Source: a virus. From it: DNA of 30,562 nucleotides. The position numbers and the translations under genes were made by a program. The notes beneath the pieces are model-generated. The model saw only the letters and a list, made by a program, of their open reading frames with translations. It searched no databases and was not told the DNA's origin. The DNA lies in IMG/VR virus record IMGVR_UViG_3300021961_007337, positions 1 to 30,562 of that record. One strand, written 5' to 3'. This document shows, in pieces, positions 20,769 to 28,161 of this stretch (positions within the stretch are counted from its first letter, which is position 1; each line of letters opens with the position of its first letter).

Positions 20769-22246
20769 TCGAACCACTGATTCTGTCACACCTGATTCGT
20801 GATGAAGAATATACGCGACGGGTGTTGCCCTTCTTAAAGAAGGAGTATTTTACGTCGTCGCAGGGGCAAGTGCTCTATACGACCATCGAAGCGTTTATCA
20901 CCGCCTATAAGGTGACCCCGACCGTCGATGCGATCAAACTCGCCCTCGAACGCGAGTCCCTGTCAGGGAATGCCTATACCGACGCCACGACGCTGCTCAC
21001 CGAAGTGGCCGCCGTCACCCGTATCGATTCGGGTCGGCGTCAGTGGCTCATCGATCAGACCGAGCAGTTCTGTAAGCAACGCGCCCTCTATCTCGCCATC
21101 TCCGAATCCATCACTCGTATCGACAAGGATTTTGAATCGGCGGCCAGTGTGCCGGGGTTGTTGAAGGATGCGTTGTCGGTCGGGTTTCGCACACATATCG
21201 GGCATGACTACTTCGAAGATATCGGCGCACGGTATGACCTGTATCATCAGGAGCAGACGCGCATTCCGTTTGACTTGGAGTTGATGAACAAGATTACCGG
21301 CGGAGGCGTGACCCCCAAGACGCTCAATGTCATCGTCGCGGGCACCAACGTCGGTAAGTCGTTGTTCCTGTGCCATGTCGCGGCGTCTACCATCGCGCAA
21401 GGCAAGAAGGTGTTGTATATTACGATGGAGATGGCCGAAGAACGCATCGCCCAACGTATCGACGCGAACCTGTTGGATGTCACAATGGATACGCTTGAAA
21501 GTATGTCGCGGTCGATGTATGAACGCGCCTTTGAAGACCTTCAACAGCGACACGCATTCGGCAAACTCATCATCAAGGAATATCCGACGAGCGGCGGGCA
21601 TGTCGGGCACTTCCGTGTGCTGTTGGATGAGTTGGCGTTGAAGAAGCAGTTCGTGCCGGATCTGCTCATCGTGGACTACATCAACATCTGTTCGTCCATT
21701 CGCTTCAAGGCGGGCGGTCAGACCAATTCGTATATGTATGTCAAGTCGATCGCCGAAGAACTCCGTGGTCTGGCGGTCGAATACAATGTGCCGTGCTTGA
21801 CGGCCACCCAGTTCAACCGTGAGGGGTTCGACAATAGTGACCCGTCGCTCACGAACACCAGCGAGTCGTTTGGGTTGCCGCAGACAGCGGACTTACAGAT
21901 TGCGTTGGTCACCAGCGAAGAACTGGAACAGGATAGTTTATTGATGGTCAAGCAGTTGAAGAACCGCTATGCGGATACGTCAAAGTATCGCCGCTTTACC
22001 ATCAAAGTGGACCGCAGTAAGATGCGCTTGTCCAATGACCCACAACAGCAATACCTCTCGGATCCGATGCCAGTCGCCAATCCTCGACAGGGTAAACCCC
22101 ACAGTAAAACGGGAAAGCCTCGGCGGGAAGATGGGGACGACTCGGACACTTCGTATATGGGAGCCGCGTCCTTTATGCCGAAACCACCCGGCAAAAATCT
22201 GCGGCCGACAACGGGGTCACAGGGTAAATTTAAGATCACGTTCTAA
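20765..22246 (+). CDS. 41: Replicative DNA helicase (T4 gp41-like, DnaB family)
   Basis: A 493-residue protein with an N-terminal helical domain, then Walker A GTNVGKS (residues 193-199), ITMEMAEERIAQRIDANLLD, Walker B LLIVDYINIC, and LTATQFNREG, all characteristic of DnaB-type hexameric helicases of T4 phages. It unwinds DNA 5' to 3' at the fork and works with the primase encoded at 27123. The C-terminal 80 residues are Pro/Gly/Lys-rich and probably disordered. It overlaps uvsX by four bases. Confidence 0.93.
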   Translation: MIEPLILSHLIRDEEYTRRVLPFLKKEYFTSSQGQVLYTTIEAFITAYKVTPTVDAIKLALERESLSGNAYTDATTLLTEVAAVTRIDSGRRQWLIDQTEQFCKQRALYLAISESITRIDKDFESAASVPGLLKDALSVGFRTHIGHDYFEDIGARYDLYHQEQTRIPFDLELMNKITGGGVTPKTLNVIVAGTNVGKSLFLCHVAASTIAQGKKVLYITMEMAEERIAQRIDANLLDVTMDTLESMSRSMYERAFEDLQQRHAFGKLIIKEYPTSGGHVGHFRVLLDELALKKQFVPDLLIVDYINICSSIRFKAGGQTNSYMYVKSIAEELRGLAVEYNVPCLTATQFNREGFDNSDPSLTNTSESFGLPQTADLQIALVTSEELEQDSLLMVKQLKNRYADTSKYRRFTIKVDRSKMRLSNDPQQQYLSDPMPVANPRQGKPHSKTGKPRREDGDDSDTSYMGAASFMPKPPGKNLRPTTGSQGKFKITF

Positions 22247-22306
22247 ATAGACGTGAACCCTATAATCCGTTGGGTATGGGTTGTTTAATGATAAGAGGAG
22301 AACCGT

Positions 22307-23119
22307 ATGAATCTTCGTATCTTAAATCAATCACTCACTCGAAATCTGGATGACCTGCGCCCTCGGGTTGAAAGTGTCTTTCGGCCGATTATTAGTAGTG
22401 TGGCGCGCAGGCCCCACGCGGTGAATGTCGCAACGTTTCTTGCGTCGATGAAAGCGGCCCTGGCGGGCACGAAAGTCCGTGTCGTCAAGGAAGTGACCAC
22501 CAAGTTTGGTGCGCCGAAAGATACGGACGGGCAATACTATCCGGCACTCGGGGGGTTCTGCTTTGAACCCAATCCCGGCCGCACCGCCCGCATCGAAATT
22601 ATTGTCTGTATTCATCCCCACACCAATCGCCTTCCATTGTCCGTGGAGTCGTGGGAGTATTTTCAGTATCGGTTTTTGAAGTGCCTGACACACGAACTGG
22701 TGCATCGCGCACAGTTCGAAAACGGCCGTAAGCAAGATAATGCTCTTATTTTTCGACCCCACGCATCGGCGAATGTCGATAAGGGTATGCAAGCGGAGCA
22801 ACGCTATTTGGGGGACATGGATGAGGTGGAGGCGTATGCGCACGATTGTGTCGAAGAGTGGTATTACATCTATCCACAGACCCCGTTACACCTTCGTGAC
22901 ATTAAACGCGAGTTTAGAAATAAAGGCGGACGATTGCCCGCGATACAATACTACTACAGCACCTTTTTGGGCGACGAGTCGCATCCCTCCGTGCAACGAT
23001 TCTTTCGTAAAATTAAGGCATGGGACGAAATTATTCGACCGCTCTCGTTTGAGTTGCCGGACCCCCCTGCGTACGTCCAGCGACACGCGAAAGTGCAGCG
23101 GGACATCCGCTTAGGGTAG
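22307..23119 (+). CDS. HExxH metallopeptidase-like phage protein, 270 aa
   Basis: The motif THELVHRAQFENGR holds His129-Glu130-x2-His133, the zinc-binding HExxH of metallopeptidases, and MDEVEAYAHD about 40 residues later supplies a candidate third ligand (Glu173 or Glu175). Similar proteins are seen in T4-like cyanophages; their substrates are unknown. No signal peptide is visible, so action on phage or host cytosolic protein is inferred. AGAGGAG precedes the ATG. A TATAAT box lies at 22261-22266 upstream with a poor -35. Confidence 0.65.
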   Translation: MNLRILNQSLTRNLDDLRPRVESVFRPIISSVARRPHAVNVATFLASMKAALAGTKVRVVKEVTTKFGAPKDTDGQYYPALGGFCFEPNPGRTARIEIIVCIHPHTNRLPLSVESWEYFQYRFLKCLTHELVHRAQFENGRKQDNALIFRPHASANVDKGMQAEQRYLGDMDEVEAYAHDCVEEWYYIYPQTPLHLRDIKREFRNKGGRLPAIQYYYSTFLGDESHPSVQRFFRKIKAWDEIIRPLSFELPDPPAYVQRHAKVQRDIRLG

Positions 23120-23178
23120 TCGAACGTTCGTTGCGTGGCGCGTCGCCAGTGGGGTTTGGCGTCAAATAGAAAGGGAAC
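23120..23178 (+). other. Short intergenic region with small palindromes
   Basis: Holds the palindrome CGAACGTTCG (about 23120-23130) and a small hairpin TGGCG-CGT-CGCCA. Neither has a U-tract, so no terminator is called. Confidence 0.35.
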
Positions 23179-23185
23179 CTAAATA
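23179..23185 (+). promoter_or_regulatory. T4-late-like promoter box CTAAATA abutting a start codon
   Basis: CTAAATA ends six bases before the ATG at 23192 and does not overlap a stop codon. The predicted start is at or one base before the ATG. Confidence 0.55.
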
Positions 23186-23191
23186 CCGTAG

Positions 23192-23827
23192 ATGGTCACA
23201 TTTAGCGCATACACGGCCGTAGCAAATTCTGACGCAATTCGTCTGGATGAAGCTCCTGCCACCTCACGGTCCCCCCAATTAGTTCCTCATGTATTTTGTG
23301 ATATGGATGGGGTGGTGGCCAATTTTTATGCGGGCATGGAACGGTACTTCAATGTGCGTCCCCACAACGTCAATAAATTCCTGTTACAGCAAGACGGGTG
23401 GAGCCGCGTGGCCCGACACGAGCCCCACTTGTTTGCGAAGCTTCCAGTTTTGCCGGATGCGCGAGGATTAATGAACGGACTGGCACAGCTCCGTGACCAC
23501 AACCGTATTCGCTTGTCGATGCTCACCGCGATTCCTGACGAATGGTATGCGGACGCCGCGATGCGCCGCTCCGCCACGCTCGATAAAATAACATGGATGA
23601 CTCGCCATTTTCAGCGCATTCCCTCAAAAAACGTGCTGGTCGTTCGGCGAAAAAATAAGGCGAGTTATGCTATCGCACAGGTCAAGGCGGGGCGTCCACG
23701 TCCTATCCTTATTGATGATTTCGCCAAGAACATTCGCGAATGGGAATCGGCGGGCGGCGTTGGTATTCAGCATACCAGTGCGACGGACTCGTTACGTCAA
23801 TTAATAACGATGTTGCCGAGCGACTAA
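23192..23827 (+). CDS. HAD-family 5'(3')-nucleotidase-like protein
   Basis: A 211-residue protein. After a variable 30-residue N-terminus, VFCDMDGVVANF (Asp37, Asp39) is HAD motif I; SMLTAIP supplies motif II; and PILIDDFAKNIREWESAGGVGI is the acidic motif III typical of deoxyribonucleotidases. The likely reaction is dephosphorylation of nucleoside monophosphates, or of another small phosphate ester. The ATG at 23192 follows a CTAAATA box by six bases with no adjacent Shine-Dalgarno sequence (AAGGGA lies 16 bases upstream, before the predicted transcript start). Confidence 0.8.
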   Translation: MVTFSAYTAVANSDAIRLDEAPATSRSPQLVPHVFCDMDGVVANFYAGMERYFNVRPHNVNKFLLQQDGWSRVARHEPHLFAKLPVLPDARGLMNGLAQLRDHNRIRLSMLTAIPDEWYADAAMRRSATLDKITWMTRHFQRIPSKNVLVVRRKNKASYAIAQVKAGRPRPILIDDFAKNIREWESAGGVGIQHTSATDSLRQLITMLPSD

Positions 23828-23830
23828 ATA
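23824..23830 (+). promoter_or_regulatory. T4-late-like promoter box CTAAATA abutting a start codon
   Basis: CTAAATA-TTGGT-ATGGC, identical over 17 bases to the promoter/start at the left edge of the window on the other strand. It overlaps the stop codon of the nucleotidase, but the 17-base match elsewhere, where no stop is involved, argues it is functional. Confidence 0.6.
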
Positions 23831-23835
23831 TTGGT

Positions 23836-24744
23836 ATGGCGGCCCCACTCTATCTCATCTTCGGTCGATTCAACCCACCCACGATTGGGCATGAGGCGTT
23901 GTTTCATATCGCGATGAGCCACGCCCAGCAGCGTGGAGGAAAAGTAGTGGTCTTTGCGTCTCAGACCGAAGATCGAAAAAATCCCATTCCCTATCGAGAG
24001 AAGGTTGCGGTCATCAAGAAGAGTGTCCCGTCGATACGAATTGGACCGTCGTCGGTGCGCACACCCACCGAGGCGCTGACGTGGGCGTTCGACCAAGGCT
24101 ACCGCGACATTACCATACTCGTGGGCGAAGACCGCGAAGAAGGCTTCGAGAAGATGATCGGGTCGTGGCAAAAGTCCGAAGACCCCAAGCAACGGGCCGT
24201 GGTGCGCGTGGAAGCCCTTCCGCGTCAGGGACGTATGAATGCGTCCAAAGTCAGCGGCACGGTGGCGCGCCGGCTCGCCCAACAAGGCGACACCAAAAAC
24301 CTCAAGAAAATTCTCATCTCGGGGGCGCAAGACGCCACCACGATTCGTCGATTCGTAAACCTCATTCAAGCGCGTCTCGGTAAACTGAAGGAAATGATTA
24401 TGCCCAAGAAAACTCGTACGCTACAGGAAGATACCGCCCTCAACGTGGAAACCATCGACCCGCAGGTCGCCCGTGTGGTCGAACGGCTCCTTGCGGATTC
24501 GTCGTGGTTGAGCGAAGACACACCCACCGACGTGCCCACCAGTGACCCCACGGTTGGCGGCAGCTTAGACCCCGAAGAGCGGGTGCCGGAAGATACACCG
24601 AAGAATAAGTCGGTCGTTGTGATGTATCCCGACCGACGACTGAAATATGACACGATAAATAAAGCGAAGGAAGAACAGGGCGACGACACCCAACCGCATC
24701 ATATTAAGTTGCAGCGGGGTCCACAAGCGCGTCAACCCAAATAA
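23836..24744 (+). CDS. Nucleotidyltransferase (cytidylyltransferase/NMN-adenylyltransferase-like)
   Basis: A 302-residue protein. LIFGRFNPPTIGHEALF at residues 7-23 carries the (T/H)-x-G-H nucleotide-binding motif of the HIGH superfamily. YREKVAVIKK, and later GRMNASKVSGTVARRL in the position of the family's ISST-like motif, complete the catalytic domain. Such enzymes transfer AMP or CMP to a phosphate (for example NMN to NAD). The last 110 residues, from about TLQEDTALNV, form an acidic, Pro/Asp/Glu-rich tail of unknown role. Start at 23836 follows the CTAAATA box by five bases. Confidence 0.8.
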   Translation: MAAPLYLIFGRFNPPTIGHEALFHIAMSHAQQRGGKVVVFASQTEDRKNPIPYREKVAVIKKSVPSIRIGPSSVRTPTEALTWAFDQGYRDITILVGEDREEGFEKMIGSWQKSEDPKQRAVVRVEALPRQGRMNASKVSGTVARRLAQQGDTKNLKKILISGAQDATTIRRFVNLIQARLGKLKEMIMPKKTRTLQEDTALNVETIDPQVARVVERLLADSSWLSEDTPTDVPTSDPTVGGSLDPEERVPEDTPKNKSVVVMYPDRRLKYDTINKAKEEQGDDTQPHHIKLQRGPQARQPK

Positions 24745-24773
24745 TGAACGTCGTATATGGAGAAACAGCGATT

Positions 24774-24977
24774 ATGATTACGGTTACACAAATAGAAGAA
24801 CAGAAGCGTGAATGGGACGACCTGCGGGGGAAACTTCAACACCAGGCAGAGTCGCTACAAAAGGAAATCGAGAAAATATACGGTCAACTGAGTCAGGTCA
24901 GCGGAGCAATTCAAGCGTGTGATGTGTTGATTGAACGTGCATCTCAAGAAAATCAGTCCGAACCGTCGAATTCGTAG
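24774..24977 (+). CDS. Small coiled-coil protein, 67 aa
   Basis: MITVTQIEEQKREWDDLRGK leads into a heptad-rich helix with regular Leu/Ile/Val (LQHQAESLQKEIEKIYGQL) and ends SGAIQACDVLIERASQ. The pattern resembles small coiled-coil proteins of cyanophage-type T4 relatives; no function is known. The start could also be the ATG at 24744 that overlaps the previous stop (77 aa); the later one was preferred because GGAG lies about 11 bases upstream. Confidence 0.6.
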   Translation: MITVTQIEEQKREWDDLRGKLQHQAESLQKEIEKIYGQLSQVSGAIQACDVLIERASQENQSEPSNS

Positions 24978-24981
24978 TTTA

Positions 24982-24989
24982 TATAAATA
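24982..24989 (+). promoter_or_regulatory. T4-late consensus box TATAAATA
   Basis: An exact late consensus between genes, not at a stop codon. The predicted start near 24995 gives a leader of about 16 bases with GGGA before the ATG at 25011. It precedes a probable virion gene, fitting late expression. Confidence 0.65.
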
Positions 24990-25010
24990 CCAACAGACAT
25001 GGGATGACAT

Positions 25011-25697
25011 ATGGCAGATAAAAAAATTACCGAACTCACACAGTTGACCACGTTAACGTCCGACGACTTGTTCGTGGTCGTTGATGATCCGAGTGGCACA
25101 CCAATTACCAAAAAGATCGCCGCAGCGGATCTTTTTGGAAACGGCATCTCGTATGTGACCACCAGCACCTTTAAAGGCGCCACGACGCTGAAAAGTATAC
25201 TGACCGCAAACGTGTCGGCGAATACTGGTTCGGCGAATACGTTAATTGCCGGTGAGTTTATCACCAACGCCACGGCAACCTCAACCGACAGTTACCACCA
25301 GTATGCGGTGCGAGCGACGAGTGCGTTGTCGGGTGCCACAGCAAACGTTACCAAAGAACACGCCACCGCCAAGTTTATTATGGATGTGAGCAACGCGGGG
25401 TCGCTGATTGCGAACACCTACGTCGGGGTGTTTCAGGTGTCGAATACGGGCGTGCGGGTGGCCAACGTTCAGGCATTCGTGGGGTTTGGTGACGGTGCCA
25501 ACAACACCACGGCACAGACCAAGTATCTGTTCGATCTCGGTCTGGGTGGTGCTGCAAATGTCAGTGCGAACGTGACCAGTGCGGCGAATGCTACCACCTT
25601 GTTCTCCAGCTCCGCAGCAGGGGCAGCCACCCATAAGGTGCGCATTCGTGTTAATGGCACGGATTACTGGTTACTTGCAACGGATACAGCGTCGTAA
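25011..25697 (+). CDS. Probable phage virion protein, 228 aa
   Basis: The N-terminus MADKKITELTQLT and DDLFVVVDDPSGTP match a short attachment-type segment often found at the start of phage tail-fibre or virion proteins. The rest is Ala/Thr/Asn/Ser/Val-rich with repeated ATAN/ANVS-like phrases, like the minus-strand protein at 101-568. A structural role is likely but the exact part is unknown. It sits in a transcription unit of its own: TATAAATA promoter before it and a terminator after it. Confidence 0.65.
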   Translation: MADKKITELTQLTTLTSDDLFVVVDDPSGTPITKKIAAADLFGNGISYVTTSTFKGATTLKSILTANVSANTGSANTLIAGEFITNATATSTDSYHQYAVRATSALSGATANVTKEHATAKFIMDVSNAGSLIANTYVGVFQVSNTGVRVANVQAFVGFGDGANNTTAQTKYLFDLGLGGAANVSANVTSAANATTLFSSSAAGAATHKVRIRVNGTDYWLLATDTAS

Positions 25698-25715
25698 ACG
25701 CGTTGTTTATCCATA

Positions 25716-25722
25716 CTAAATA
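25716..25722 (+). promoter_or_regulatory. Late-like box CTAAATA overlapping a terminator region
   Basis: CTAAATA just before the terminator stem. Its predicted start near 25728 lies inside the left arm (25725-25733), so RNAs begun there would lack part of the hairpin and could pass into the gene at 25756. Confidence 0.45.
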
Positions 25723-25724
25723 CA

Positions 25725-25755
25725 GGGAGAGACATAACCGTCTCTCCCTTTTTTT
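25725..25755 (+). terminator. Intrinsic terminator of the virion gene
   Basis: A 9-bp stem (25725-25733 with 25740-25748, loop 25734-25739) followed by seven T. The U-tract runs directly into the ATG of the next gene at 25756. Confidence 0.9.
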
Positions 25756-26157
25756 ATGCAGAACTTGACGAAGAAAAACTATTTCGCATACGCCATCAAG
25801 ATGTATGATAACCCGAGTTGCTCGGGGATGGACGAATTTCAGCAAGACCTCCTTCGCATCAAATACATCAAACGCTTAGTGAACCGCTACACGCGCACGG
25901 GTGAGGTAGCCCCACGACTACTCATCAACCACGTTATTGGGGTCTACAATGTGTTTCAAGCATCCGCCGTCGCGCGATTACTCTTTTTTCGCAGTAGCAC
26001 GGACTCGTGGAGTGCCCTCAAAACGGTGCTCGAATACGTAAATCTCATGCCCGAAGAAATTCTTCCCGTTGACGGCATTCTCATCCTAAATAAAGATATA
26101 CCTCGCGACAAGGTGTTGTGGGAGAAGCTGACTCGATTGGTTGAAGGGCATGACTAG
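25756..26157 (+). CDS. Conserved T4-like phage protein, 133 aa
   Basis: The features MDEFQQDLLRIKYIKRLVNRY, then GEVAPRLLINHVIGVYNVF and ARLLFF, match a family I recognise from many T4-like phages; its function is unknown to me. The N-terminal FAYAIKMYDNPSCSG also fits the family, supporting the start at 25756 even though this ATG directly follows a terminator U-tract and has no normal Shine-Dalgarno sequence. The only purine-rich candidate lies in the terminator stem. The next gene overlaps its end by eight bases. Confidence 0.7.
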   Translation: MQNLTKKNYFAYAIKMYDNPSCSGMDEFQQDLLRIKYIKRLVNRYTRTGEVAPRLLINHVIGVYNVFQASAVARLLFFRSSTDSWSALKTVLEYVNLMPEEILPVDGILILNKDIPRDKVLWEKLTRLVEGHD

Positions 26158-26563
26158 ATTTATCGACACGCTATTAGCGCAGATTCTAGACAACTCGTCA
26201 GACACCGCGTCTGAAGATAAATACATGGTGGAGACGGACTCACTCGTCACACCGTCCGCGCAGTTTGCGGAACTTGGCAGTGGCCAACTCGACGAGGAAC
26301 GGATCCACGAAGAAATACGTCCCGAGCAGTTTGCGGGATGTCGAGTGTTTGAAGTAGACGCTGCTACCTTTACACGGTGCCGTCTCGGTAAACGCAAACA
26401 CGCACGATATGAAGAGTACGTCGGGAATGATTCGGTGGGTGACGCGATTCGCGAATATGGAAGAAGTCGTCACGGAAAGAAGGGAATCATTCTTATGAAC
26501 AGCACGACCGGCGCCATGCTCTATCTTCGTCATCCAGGCAAATATCATCTTTCATCACACTAA
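26150..26563 (+). CDS. Unrecognised protein, 137 aa
   Basis: The N-terminal half is acidic and Ser/Thr-rich (begins MTRFIDTLLAQILDNSSD); the C-terminal half, from EIRPEQFAGCRVFEVDA, is basic and looks like a compact domain ending MLYLRHPGKYHLSSH. No motif was identified. GAAGGG lies close upstream of the ATG at 26150, which overlaps the previous gene by eight bases. Confidence 0.6.
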   Translation: MTRFIDTLLAQILDNSSDTASEDKYMVETDSLVTPSAQFAELGSGQLDEERIHEEIRPEQFAGCRVFEVDAATFTRCRLGKRKHARYEEYVGNDSVGDAIREYGRSRHGKKGIILMNSTTGAMLYLRHPGKYHLSSH

Positions 26564-26565
26564 GT

Positions 26566-27081
26566 ATGCCAACAAAACGTCGTCGCGCCAGCCGAAATAT
26601 TACTCGTCGTGTGGATAACTCGCTCGAAGTGTCCATTGCGATGTTACAGGCACAGCAGGAACAAACCTCTGAGCGGTTTGCCAGCTTGGGCGACAAGTTT
26701 GACCGCATTCTTAGCCGCGTCGAAGAACTCGCATTACACACAACCAGCTTGAACTCCCGTCACGATACGGAAATTCAAGTGTTACAGAAACAAATCGCCT
26801 CGACCGAAACAATTCTTACACAAACACGAGAGGACATCAGCGCAATGACTTCAAAACTCACAGACCTTGTGGGCAAAGAACTATCTGAAGCCATTAATGA
26901 AATGTCTGAAGCCATCGATCAGCTTTCTGATAAGATGGAAAAACAACATGCCGGACTCGACGACCGCGTGCAGAGACTTGAACGCTGGCGCATGTTGCTC
27001 ATCGGCGGCGGCCTCGTCGTGGGGTTCCTCCTGTCTCGTGCCGCGGACAACGTATTGCACACAATTTTTCCGATTCAATAA
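26566..27081 (+). CDS. Coiled-coil protein with C-terminal membrane anchor, 171 aa
   Basis: A basic start (MPTKRRRASRNITRR) is followed by a long heptad-patterned coiled coil (residues about 20-135), then a single hydrophobic segment around MLLIGGGLVVGFLL (about 144-160) and a short tail. This makes a tail-anchored membrane protein with an extended, probably oligomeric, rod. Possible roles include inner-membrane lysis or superinfection functions; none is shown. No Shine-Dalgarno sequence is seen before the ATG, two bases after the preceding stop. Confidence 0.6.
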   Translation: MPTKRRRASRNITRRVDNSLEVSIAMLQAQQEQTSERFASLGDKFDRILSRVEELALHTTSLNSRHDTEIQVLQKQIASTETILTQTREDISAMTSKLTDLVGKELSEAINEMSEAIDQLSDKMEKQHAGLDDRVQRLERWRMLLIGGGLVVGFLLSRAADNVLHTIFPIQ

Positions 27082-27093
27082 CCTATATACTCA

Positions 27094-27120
27094 CGACGGC
27101 AGTATGATATACTGTCGGTC
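27094..27120 (+). promoter_or_regulatory. Promoter TGA-TATACT with overlapping inverted repeat, before primase
   Basis: TATACT at 27108-27113 with TGA before it, nine bases before the ATG at 27123. CAGTAT (27100-27105) and ATACTG (27109-27114) form an inverted repeat over the -10 box that extends imperfectly outward. A second TATACT lies at about 27085-27090. The repeat may be an operator or may simply reflect the -10 sequence. Confidence 0.5.
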
Positions 27121-27122
27121 GC

Positions 27123-28136
27123 ATGTCTCAGTGGCTTGAAGAAAAATATATTGGGTTGGTGGGTACGCAATTAGAGTATTTCCATCGACAGTCACGCACG
27201 ACGTATGGCTTTCGCTGCCCATTTTGTGGCGACTCCAAACGTCGTGTCAACAAGACACGCGGCTATTTCTTTTTACATAAAGGGCAGTATTTTTATAAAT
27301 GCCATAACTGTAACGTCAGTATGTCGCTTCGGTCGTTCTTGCGGCAACAAGCACCCGAGTTGTTTCGGGAGTATCAACTGGATGTGCTTCGGCAAGAGCG
27401 ACCCGTAACGCCTACGGTGCCGGCGCCATCGAGCGAGGTGCCTATGTTTGGATTCGGAAAAGCACCACTCAAGATGACGCTACCCACCATCGCGTCATTA
27501 CCCGAAGACCATCTCGCCGCCCAGTATTGCCGTTCCCGTCAACTTCCCGAATCCGCTCTCTCACATCTCTACTTCACCGATGAATGGACAACGTGGATCA
27601 AAGAGATGAAATGGTCGTATGCGTTGCCTGAAGATCACGCCCCACGACTCATTCTTCCGTGGTTCAACCGTCATCGCGAGTTGCTTGGTGCTCAAGCGCG
27701 ACGAATTGATGCCACCGGCACCGCCGCTCGATATGTGACCCTCAAACATGATAATTGCGAGGATAAGATTTATGGCTGGGATCGTGTGGAGATGCATAAG
27801 ACCATCTATATGGTCGAAGGTCCACTAGATTCGTGGTTTCTTCCCAACACCGTCGCCTCAATGGATTCAGACCTGATGCGACTTTATACAAAATATTTTA
27901 TGGGAAAGCACGTTGTCTTTGTGTGGGACAATGAGCCTCGCAATGTCACCGTGGCCAATAGTCTGTATAAGGCGATCAAAGCGGGCATGTCCGTCGTTAT
28001 TTGGCCGTCGTTTGTGCAAGAAAAAGATTTGAACGACATGGCGAAAGCAGGATATACTGTTCCCGAATTGGTGCAGCAACATACCGTGCGTGGGTTGCGA
28101 GCCGAGTTAGAATTTTTACGCTGGCGTCGGATGTAG
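27123..28136 (+). CDS. 61: DNA primase (T4 gp61-like)
   Basis: A 337-residue protein. A zinc finger Cys32-x2-Cys35 (FRCPFCGDSKR) and Cys60-x2-Cys63 (YKCHNCN) opens it, as in T4 gp61 (342 aa). The TOPRIM core follows: MVEGPLDSWF (Glu232, Asp236) and HVVFVWDNEP, then EKDLNDMAKAG. It makes RNA primers for lagging-strand synthesis with gp41 helicase. The start at 27123 is nine bases after a -10 box, so the leader is only about three bases. Confidence 0.93.
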   Translation: MSQWLEEKYIGLVGTQLEYFHRQSRTTYGFRCPFCGDSKRRVNKTRGYFFLHKGQYFYKCHNCNVSMSLRSFLRQQAPELFREYQLDVLRQERPVTPTVPAPSSEVPMFGFGKAPLKMTLPTIASLPEDHLAAQYCRSRQLPESALSHLYFTDEWTTWIKEMKWSYALPEDHAPRLILPWFNRHRELLGAQARRIDATGTAARYVTLKHDNCEDKIYGWDRVEMHKTIYMVEGPLDSWFLPNTVASMDSDLMRLYTKYFMGKHVVFVWDNEPRNVTVANSLYKAIKAGMSVVIWPSFVQEKDLNDMAKAGYTVPELVQQHTVRGLRAELEFLRWRRM

Positions 28137-28145
28137 TCGCTGCTA

Positions 28146-28151
28146 TATACT
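28146..28151 (+). promoter_or_regulatory. -10 box TATACT before thyX
   Basis: TATACT ten bases before the ATG at 28162; no -35 visible. The expected leader would be about four bases; GAGAAG between box and ATG could serve as a Shine-Dalgarno sequence only on longer transcripts. Confidence 0.4.
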
Positions 28152-28161
28152 AGAGAAGATT

